Below are positions 16,978 to 21,131 of a stretch of DNA of 21,131 nt, piece by piece. Location: the NCBI GenBank assembly GCA_007131945.1, contig SLPP01000394.1:1-21131 (forward strand), in the 5' to 3' direction. The DNA is from Paracoccaceae bacterium. GTDB taxonomy: Bacteria > Pseudomonadota > Alphaproteobacteria > Rhodobacterales > Rhodobacteraceae. The notes beneath the pieces are model-generated. The model was not told where the DNA came from and did not search any database. It saw nothing but the letters and a program-made list of their open reading frames with translations. A program made the position numbers and the translations under genes. Positions within the stretch are counted from its first letter, which is position 1. Each line of letters begins with the position of its first letter.

Positions 16978-17103
16978 ATGGCGGTCGAGATCACGCGGAC
17001 TGGACTTTCGGCGTCGGACCTGCGTCGGGAAGCGACGCAAGCGAAGGATGCGCGGGCCTCACGGCGGATGCTGGCGCTGGCGTTGGTGTTGGAGGGCAAG
17101 ACC
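16978..17103 (+). pseudogene. IS630-type transposase, N-terminal fragment
   Basis: The plus-strand frame starts MAVEITRTGLSASDLRREAT and continues ARASRRMLALALVLEGK, the start of the helix-turn-helix domain of IS630-family transposases as I remember them. A GGGAGG site lies just upstream. The resemblance stops after about 41 codons, where the IS110 element begins; the open frame runs on to 17415 through IS110 non-coding DNA as a meaningless chimera. The catalytic DDE domain is nowhere in the window. The AT-rich stretch 16868-16890 upstream may be near the original end of the IS630 element; I could not fix its terminal repeat. Confidence 0.65.
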
Positions 17104-17115
17104 CCCGAACTCCTT

Positions 17116-17127
17116 TGGTTGCCGCCC
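17116..17127 (+). repeat. Inverted repeat of the IS110 element (end downstream of transposase)
   Basis: TGGTTGCCGCCC reads inward here and again inward, on the other strand, at 18479-18490. Outside it are ACTCCTT on this side and GATGGGA on the other, which are unlike each other and so mark the edge of the repeat. Confidence 0.75.
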
Positions 17128-17384
17128 GTGATGCAAGAGGCTTCTGACCCTATTGGCGTGCGATCGAGTGCGCACTTCTTTCAGGCCTACATTATGCACC
17201 ATTTCCAGAAGCCGCTGGACAGTATGGTGATCTGCGGATCGGGTCCAAATCTTCGGGCCGAGCTTTTCGCTCTGAGTTCGACCATGGTTTTCCCGATCCG
17301 GATCTGTTCGATCAATGCGCCCATTCAGGTTGTCGACTTCTCACACCCCCCTGGTACCGACGTTGGTTGCTTACCACATGTAGA
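17128..17384 (-). ncRNA. Candidate bridge/seeker RNA region of the IS110 element
   Basis: The 257 bases between the transposase stop and the inverted repeat carry no convincing gene in any frame and are visibly less GC-rich than the host DNA. In IS1111-type elements this position encodes a structured guide RNA (bridge RNA or seekRNA) that pairs with target and donor DNA. On the transposase strand short stems are visible: GTGCG/CGCAC (at 17171-17175 and 17158-17162 on the plus axis), the self-complementary GATCCGGATC near 17295-17304, and GAGC-GAAAA-GCTC around 17259-17271. RNA ends and guide loops could not be assigned by eye. Confidence 0.45.
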
Positions 17385-18410
17385 TCATGCAGCCTCCAGC
17401 GCCGGATCTCGGTAATCCTCGTTCCTGGTCAGCATCGCCCAGATTTGCCGCGCCATCCGGTTGGCCAGCGCGATCCCGACCAGCATCTTCGGCTTGCGCG
17501 CCAGCTTCCGTCCGATCCAGCTCTCGGCCGGGACCTTGTGGCGCGCGCGGCCCATGATCCGGGTCATCGCCCCGATGATCAGGAGCCGCCGGATGTCGGC
17601 TTGGCCGGCCTTCGAGATCCGCCCGAGCCGCGCCTTGCCGCCGGTGGAATGCTGGCGCGGCACAAACCCCAGCCAGGCCGCAAAGTCGCGGCCAGACCTG
17701 AACTGCGCCATGTCGGGCGCAAAGGCCTCGACCGCCAGCGCCGTCAACGGGCCGCCCCCCGGCATGGTCTGCAGGCGCCGCGCTGTGTCAGTCTCGGCCG
17801 CGAGCGCCTTCAGGTTCCTGGTCTTCGCGTCGATCCTCTCCGTTTTCTCGGCAATCTGCGCCAGCAGATCCCGGCACTCCGCGATGATCAGCGCCGGCAG
17901 GTCGCAGGCTGGATCGTCGAGCAACGCCGCGATCCGCTTCAGGTGGCCAAGGCCGACAGGGAACACATGGCCGCATTCGTCGAGCACCGCCCGCAAAGCG
18001 TTCGCAAGCTCGGTGCGCTGACAGACCAACCGCTCGCGGCTGCGGAAGAGGACCGCCCTGGCCTGCTGCTCCGCCGTCTTCGGGGCGACGAAGCGCATCT
18101 CCGGCTGCCGGGCCGCGATCATGATCGCCTCGGCATAGGCGGCGTCGTTCTTCTGCCGCTTCACGAAAGGCCGGACGTATTGCGGTGCGATCAGCCGCAC
18201 CTCGTGCCCGAATGCCGTCATCTCCCGCGCCCAGTAGCTCGCGCTGGGGCAGGCCTCGAACACCACCAGACAGGCAGGCTGCGCCGCCATGAATGCCAGG
18301 AACTGCTCGCGCGACAGCTTCTTGCGAAACGTCACCTCCCCCGTCATCCGCGCCCCGTGGAGCTGGAAAACACGCTTTGCCAGATCCACCCCGATCATCG
18401 TATCCTTCAT
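17385..18410 (-). CDS. IS110-family (IS1111-type) transposase with altered DEDD set
   Basis: A 341-residue recombinase. The N-terminal RuvC-like DEDD domain has Asp9 in MIGVDLAKRVFQLHG, Glu52 in VVFEACPSA and Asp89 in FVKRQKNDAAYAEAI; the fourth acidic residue, three positions later in the usual KNDAADAEAI, is Tyr92 here (codon TAT for an expected GAT). The middle is helical (about 120-205). The C-terminal Tnp20 domain has MPGGGPLTALA (216-226) and PRQHSTGGKARLGRISKAGQ (251-270) with the probable catalytic serine Ser255. The frame is otherwise complete. Start MKDTMIGVDL at 18410 has AGAGGA upstream. The enzyme would excise and insert the element through a circular intermediate guided by the element RNA; the Tyr92 change probably blocks this. 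Confidence 0.9.
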   Translation of the reverse strand: MKDTMIGVDLAKRVFQLHGARMTGEVTFRKKLSREQFLAFMAAQPACLVVFEACPSASYWAREMTAFGHEVRLIAPQYVRPFVKRQKNDAAYAEAIMIAARQPEMRFVAPKTAEQQARAVLFRSRERLVCQRTELANALRAVLDECGHVFPVGLGHLKRIAALLDDPACDLPALIIAECRDLLAQIAEKTERIDAKTRNLKALAAETDTARRLQTMPGGGPLTALAVEAFAPDMAQFRSGRDFAAWLGFVPRQHSTGGKARLGRISKAGQADIRRLLIIGAMTRIMGRARHKVPAESWIGRKLARKPKMLVGIALANRMARQIWAMLTRNEDYRDPALEAA

Positions 18411-18460
18411 CTTGCCGTCCTCTCCGCTTCGTGGCTTTCAACACCACAATCCTGGCACAT

Positions 18461-18490
18461 CCAGATGCCGTCTGGGGAGGGCGGCAACCA
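18461..18490 (-). repeat. Inverted repeat and hairpin at the transposase-proximal IS110 end
   Basis: The inverted repeat occupies 18479-18490. Just inside it CCAGA (18461-18465) pairs with TCTGG (18471-18475) across a 5-base loop. No good promoter boxes were seen between here and the transposase start, so transposase expression may depend on joining of the ends in a circle, as reported for this family. Confidence 0.6.
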
Positions 18491-18558
18491 TCCCATCTTC
18501 GGTGTCCAGTGGACAGAATTCAGCCCTGAACGTGCGGAGCCCTTGGCAGCTACAATGA
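18491..18558. other. Unassigned junction between IS110 element and IS5 fragment
   Basis: These 68 bases match neither the IS110 element nor the transposase fragment beyond. They contain a 13-base palindrome TGTCCAGTGGACA (18503-18515). They could be the scar of another insertion sequence; nothing more can be supported. Confidence 0.4.
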
Positions 18559-18801
18559 GTGCACGTTCCAGCTTCGGGTCCGACAGGCCGTGTCATTCGC
18601 AGATCAGAAGGCACTTGAACAGCACCAGCGGGTCATAGCCCTGCGGCCCGCTCCCGACCGCCCCAGACCGCGCGTCAAGATCGGCGAGAACGCCCGCCAG
18701 TCGATCAGCGCGCCGACCTTGGAAAGCACGTCGTCAGCATCAATCCGAACCGCCGCGTCACGCAAGAAAAGGTCCAGGATCGCACCTGGAGCCTGCCCCA
18801 T
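18559..18801 (-). pseudogene. IS5-type transposase, degraded N-terminal fragment
   Basis: On the minus strand MGQAPGAILDLFLRDAAVRI runs on through DVLSKVGALIDWRAFSPILTRGLGRSG, then continues one frame over as GPQGYDPLVLFKCLLICE-stop-HGLSDPKLERAL. This is the DUF772-type N-terminal domain of IS5-family transposases. A one-base deletion near 18650 breaks the frame, and TGA at 18593-18595 replaces the usual tryptophan of the QWHGLSDP motif. The match ends at LERAL near 18559, where the next conserved part would be RVRLDF. The catalytic DDE domain is gone. It is a dead remnant, probably cut by a later insertion. Confidence 0.7.
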
Positions 18802-19020
18802 CGGACAATAGCAGGGCAGACAAGGCGCGGGAATCCTCAACTCTGCAGAGGTCTTTGGACAGCCTCCCAAAATGAAATCGTCTCGCCTGCCGGTGTCGCG
18901 CGGGAAATTGTCTCAACGATTCAGAAACTCTTGACAGGACGAAAAGCTGCAACTGCTGATCGGACGGTGAAGGCCACAGAAGCGGGATAAACGACGCGGA
19001 CAATTCAGGCGGGACACGCC
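18802..19020. other. Non-coding, lower-GC spacer between IS remnants and the caspase operon
   Basis: No convincing gene in either strand. The base composition is more balanced than the host genes, like the neighbouring insertion-sequence debris, and it likely contains the old end of the IS5-type element. A TTGACA box occurs near 18933 on the plus strand, but no -10 box or gene follows it. Confidence 0.5.
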
Positions 19021-19386
19021 CTATCTGACGCTAAAAAGTTCCGCGAGACGCAACGCATCGGACACCGCGTCCTGAAGGTCCTCGATCCGGGCCTCCTCGT
19101 CCTGATCGACCTCGATCTGGCGGTCCAGCAGATCCGTTACCTGGCGGTCAACCTCGGGCGGGATGGTCGCTCCCGCCGCGACGGCGTCGTCGCGCGCCAT
19201 GGCGACGGACTGTTTCGCCTCCTCCCACTTGCGCTCCCACCGCGTCATTCGCTCCTCGGTGCCGGCCACGGAGGGGGCAGCTGCCGCGCTGTCCCAGCGA
19301 GCGGCCGGTGCGTCGGACGGTGCGGCGGGGTATTGGCACCCCGCAAGAAGGAGCGCCGCGGCAAGGGAGATCGAGAGAGCACGCAT
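19021..19386 (-). CDS. Small lipoprotein paired with the caspase-like protein
   Basis: A 121-residue protein with a lipoprotein signal peptide (1-16) and lipobox LLAGC, giving lipidation at Cys17. A Pro/Ala-rich spacer (about 19-43) is followed by a predicted long helix or coiled coil (about 43-118) with many Glu, Arg, Asp and Gln (TRWERKWEEAKQSVAMARDD, then VDRQVTDLLDRQIEVDQDEE). I do not recognise a family. The start lies 3 bases after the caspase gene stop, so the two are cotranscribed and probably act together in the periplasm. The residue after the cysteine is Gln, not Asp, which would favour transfer to the outer membrane if E. coli sorting rules apply. It is the last gene of the operon; next to it lie insertion-sequence remnants. 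Confidence 0.75.
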   Translation of the reverse strand: MRALSISLAAALLLAGCQYPAAPSDAPAARWDSAAAAPSVAGTEERMTRWERKWEEAKQSVAMARDDAVAAGATIPPEVDRQVTDLLDRQIEVDQDEEARIEDLQDAVSDALRLAELFSVR

Positions 19387-19389
19387 CGG

Positions 19390-20910
19390 TCAAATATCCT
19401 CCATCATGGAAGCGAACCACGAAAAGGACCCGTCCGGGGCCTCCTCTGCAATCCCGAGGTGCGCGAAGAATGTCTGCGCGTCGGTGATCATGCGATCCGA
19501 CAGACCCGAGATCCCGCGGCTCGACGAGAAGCGAGGCTGCAGTTCGTCCGCGATCCAGTCCGACAGGTGACGGCCGGTCAGGACGATCAGGTCGCCGTAA
19601 TAGGTCCGGCTCGCGTCGAGGTCGCCAGCGACGCCCTCGCGGATCTGCTCGATCTGTGCGACCTCGGCGCGCATCCTGTCGAGCGCGGGCTGGGCTTCGG
19701 GATCGTCGGAGAACCGGGTCTCGGCGGCCCGCAGGCTTTCCGATGCGGACCGGAGCGATTCCTCCACAGCGGCGAAGCGCCGGAGATCGTTCTTCAGAAT
19801 GCCCGCGGTGTAGGTGCCGATGAAGACCGCCTTGCCCGCCGCCGCCTCCATCAGGGCGTCGACGTCGCGCGCGCCCGCGGGCTGCGTCGTCTGCCACCGT
19901 GCGAAGGACCGCCGGACCTCGCCGGCGCTGGCCTGTACGGCGCCCGGCACCATGTAGCCCAGCAGTTGCAGCGCTGCCTCGATGCCCGGCAGATCCGCAT
20001 CGTCCAGCCCCTCGGCCTCCGGCGCGTTGCCCTGGAGCGCATCGATTCGGAGTTCGGCGACGATCGCATAGAGGCCGCTTGGAAACCGGTCGAGATAGCC
20101 GCGATAGTCCTCTGCCGTGTGTCCGGCGACCGCCTCACGCCAGACCCGCAGTTCATCGTCCGGGTCCAGCGGTCCCGGTGGCGCGGCGAGGTAGTGCTCG
20201 CCGAGCACGGCCTCCTCGACCCATGGCACCTGCAGCCCGCGTGTTGCGCGGACGACATCCTGTCGCACGCGGCCGAACATTATGCGCACGTCGATCCCCG
20301 GCGTTTCGACATGGTCGAGAAGCGCCTCCGTGAAGGTGCTGTTGTCGCCCAGCCCGTCGGCGGCCACGTTACCGGGATCGGTCGCATAGGCCACGAGCGT
20401 GCCGACGCCGCCCGACACGGGTGCGAGCCCCGGCTCGGCAACGTCGCCGGCAAAGGGATTGTCGCGGCACGCATCCAGCACGACCAGCGACAGGTCGGCC
20501 CCCAGGTCGTCAACCGCCGCGAGAACCTCGGTGAGCGTCACACTCGAATCGGCGAGCGCGGAGGCCGATGGCACCTCCAGATCGATGCCGATCAAATAGC
20601 TTTCCCGCCCCATCTGCACTGCGTGCCCGGCAAAGAAGACCATCGCGATGTCGGCCCCCTCAGCCTCGTCACGCAGCCAAGCCAATGCGTCCAGAATCTG
20701 CTCCCGGCTCTGATCGATTTCGCCGCGCACAGTGAAGTCCAGGCGAGTCAGGGCTTCGCCCAATGCGCGGACATCGTTGCCGGGGTTCAGCAAGGCGAGC
20801 GCAGGGTCGCTGTACTCCGCGTTCCCGATCAGCAGGGCGACGCGCCCCTCGGCGGCTGCCTGAACAGGCGCGAGCAGCACAGCCACGAAGATCGGCAGAA
20901 TGGAACGCAT
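19390..20910 (-). CDS. Exported caspase-like protein (peptidase C14)
   Basis: A 506-residue protein. Residues 1-20 are a signal peptide (MRSILPIFVAVLLAPVQAAA). The caspase-like domain (about 21-240) starts GRVALLIGNAEYSDPALALL and has the catalytic dyad His96 in FFAGHAVQM and Cys148 in VVLDACRDNPF, with a basic-residue-binding pattern typical of bacterial orthocaspases not assignable by eye. Residues 258-292 contain one REAVAGHTAEDYRGYLDRFPSGLYAIVAELRI unit, a short repeat often seen after such domains. The rest (about 300-506) is mostly helical, with a coiled-coil-like part at 380-432, and not recognised. The export signal puts it in the periplasm. GGAG precedes the ATG at 20910; the longer frame to 21099 lacks a signal peptide at its start. 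It forms an operon with the lipoprotein gene 3 bases downstream. Confidence 0.88.
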   Translation of the reverse strand: MRSILPIFVAVLLAPVQAAAEGRVALLIGNAEYSDPALALLNPGNDVRALGEALTRLDFTVRGEIDQSREQILDALAWLRDEAEGADIAMVFFAGHAVQMGRESYLIGIDLEVPSASALADSSVTLTEVLAAVDDLGADLSLVVLDACRDNPFAGDVAEPGLAPVSGGVGTLVAYATDPGNVAADGLGDNSTFTEALLDHVETPGIDVRIMFGRVRQDVVRATRGLQVPWVEEAVLGEHYLAAPPGPLDPDDELRVWREAVAGHTAEDYRGYLDRFPSGLYAIVAELRIDALQGNAPEAEGLDDADLPGIEAALQLLGYMVPGAVQASAGEVRRSFARWQTTQPAGARDVDALMEAAAGKAVFIGTYTAGILKNDLRRFAAVEESLRSASESLRAAETRFSDDPEAQPALDRMRAEVAQIEQIREGVAGDLDASRTYYGDLIVLTGRHLSDWIADELQPRFSSSRGISGLSDRMITDAQTFFAHLGIAEEAPDGSFSWFASMMEDI

Positions 20911-20953
20911 TGTGCGGCTCCGATCGCTTTGATGCGGTTTCGGTCGCCCGACC

Positions 20954-20982
20954 AGTGTCGCAGCCATGGCGGTCTCGGTCAA
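20954..20982 (-). promoter_or_regulatory. Candidate promoter of the caspase operon
   Basis: On the minus strand TTGACC (20977-20982) and GACACT (20954-20959) have 17-base spacing and point at the caspase gene, whose start is 43 bases past the -10 box. The -35 box is good, the -10 box moderate. Confidence 0.45.
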
Positions 20983-21131
20983 GGCGGTGTCCGCGGCGCC
21001 CGACCCGAGACGGCCCGCGCCGCCCGGTGTAAGGACCGCGCTCCTCCGTTGACAGCTGCCGCCATGGATCAGGCCGAGCACGCCGGCGGCAGGTCGCATG
21101 ACTTGATGGCAGCAAGGACGGCCTGCGTCGC
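20983..21131. other. Upstream flank of the caspase operon, no gene seen
   Basis: Frames here are open only as GC-rich chance extensions. On the minus strand the extreme end reads ATQAVLAAIKSCDLPPACSA-stop, which could be the end of a gene lying beyond the window, but it is too short to call. Confidence 0.4.

Larger units (their letters stand above)
17116..18490 (-). mobile_element. IS110-family element, IS1111 type
   Basis: One transposase gene (17385-18410, minus) is enclosed by a 12-bp inverted repeat, TGGTTGCCGCCC at 17116-17127 and its complement at 18479-18490. The distance between outer edges is 1375 bases, in the normal range for IS1111-type elements. A long non-coding end (257 bases) follows the transposase and a short one (68 bases) precedes it, which is the IS1111 arrangement; repeats in that subgroup are subterminal, so the true ends probably lie a few bases further out. 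The element sits between an IS630 fragment and an IS5 fragment, with no continuous gene across it. Confidence 0.75.

Noticed and set aside
16978..17415. A 145-residue plus-strand protein starting MAVEITRTG
   Set aside because: Only the first 41 or so codons resemble a transposase; the rest reads through IS110 non-coding DNA and its inverted repeat, so it is called a fragment.
18928..18960. TTGACA as a promoter within the IS debris
   Set aside because: No suitable -10 box at 16-18 bases and no plus-strand gene downstream.

Overview
The window is GC-rich DNA from an alphaproteobacterium, most likely of the family Rhodobacteraceae. The call rests on gene order and on protein family resemblance recalled from memory, since no search was run. 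Two blocks common in that family are present on the minus strand: rpsA-ihfB-lapA-trpF-(methyltransferase)-trpB at about 1-4526, and argS-SPOR protein-nagZ-scpA-scpB at about 7094-12364. In relatives as I remember them, cmk normally precedes rpsA, trpF directly precedes trpB, and tatABC follows scpB; all three expectations are broken here.

Region by region. (1) 1-4526: the start of trpB, a SAM-dependent methyltransferase, trpF, a two-helix LapA-type membrane protein, the IHF beta subunit and ribosomal protein S1, all minus strand, with a good sigma70-type promoter before ihfB and a strong hairpin after rpsA. (2) 4603-6672: a stand-alone B12-binding corrinoid protein with its own terminator, divergent from a radical-SAM protein of the PA0069/SplB-like group. 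(3) 6685-12364: a small glycine-zipper lipoprotein, then the run scpB/scpA/nagZ (4-nt overlaps), a SPOR-domain membrane protein and argS; these serve chromosome condensation, peptidoglycan recycling and envelope maintenance, and translation. (4) 12479-16778: malate synthase G, a small zinc-ribbon DUF2256 protein attached to the remains of a photolyase gene, then on the plus strand a secreted trypsin-like protease and an Hsp20 chaperone with a heat-shock sigma32-type promoter and a clear terminator.

(5) 16828-19020 is an insertion-sequence scrapyard: the first 42 codons of an IS630-type transposase, a near-complete IS110-family element of IS1111 type (12-bp inverted repeats at 17116-17127 and 18479-18490), and a frameshifted, nonsense-mutated N-terminal piece of an IS5-type transposase. 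The IS110 transposase reads through, but the fourth acidic residue of its DEDD catalytic set is a tyrosine. Its long, lower-GC downstream non-coding end is where IS1111 elements are known to encode a bridge/seeker RNA.

(6) 19021-21131: a two-gene operon encoding an exported caspase-like (peptidase C14) protein with a His/Cys dyad and, 3 nt downstream, a small lipoprotein. I do not recognise the lipoprotein; the tight coupling suggests an envelope-located partnership. I see no tRNA, rRNA, CRISPR array or phage module.
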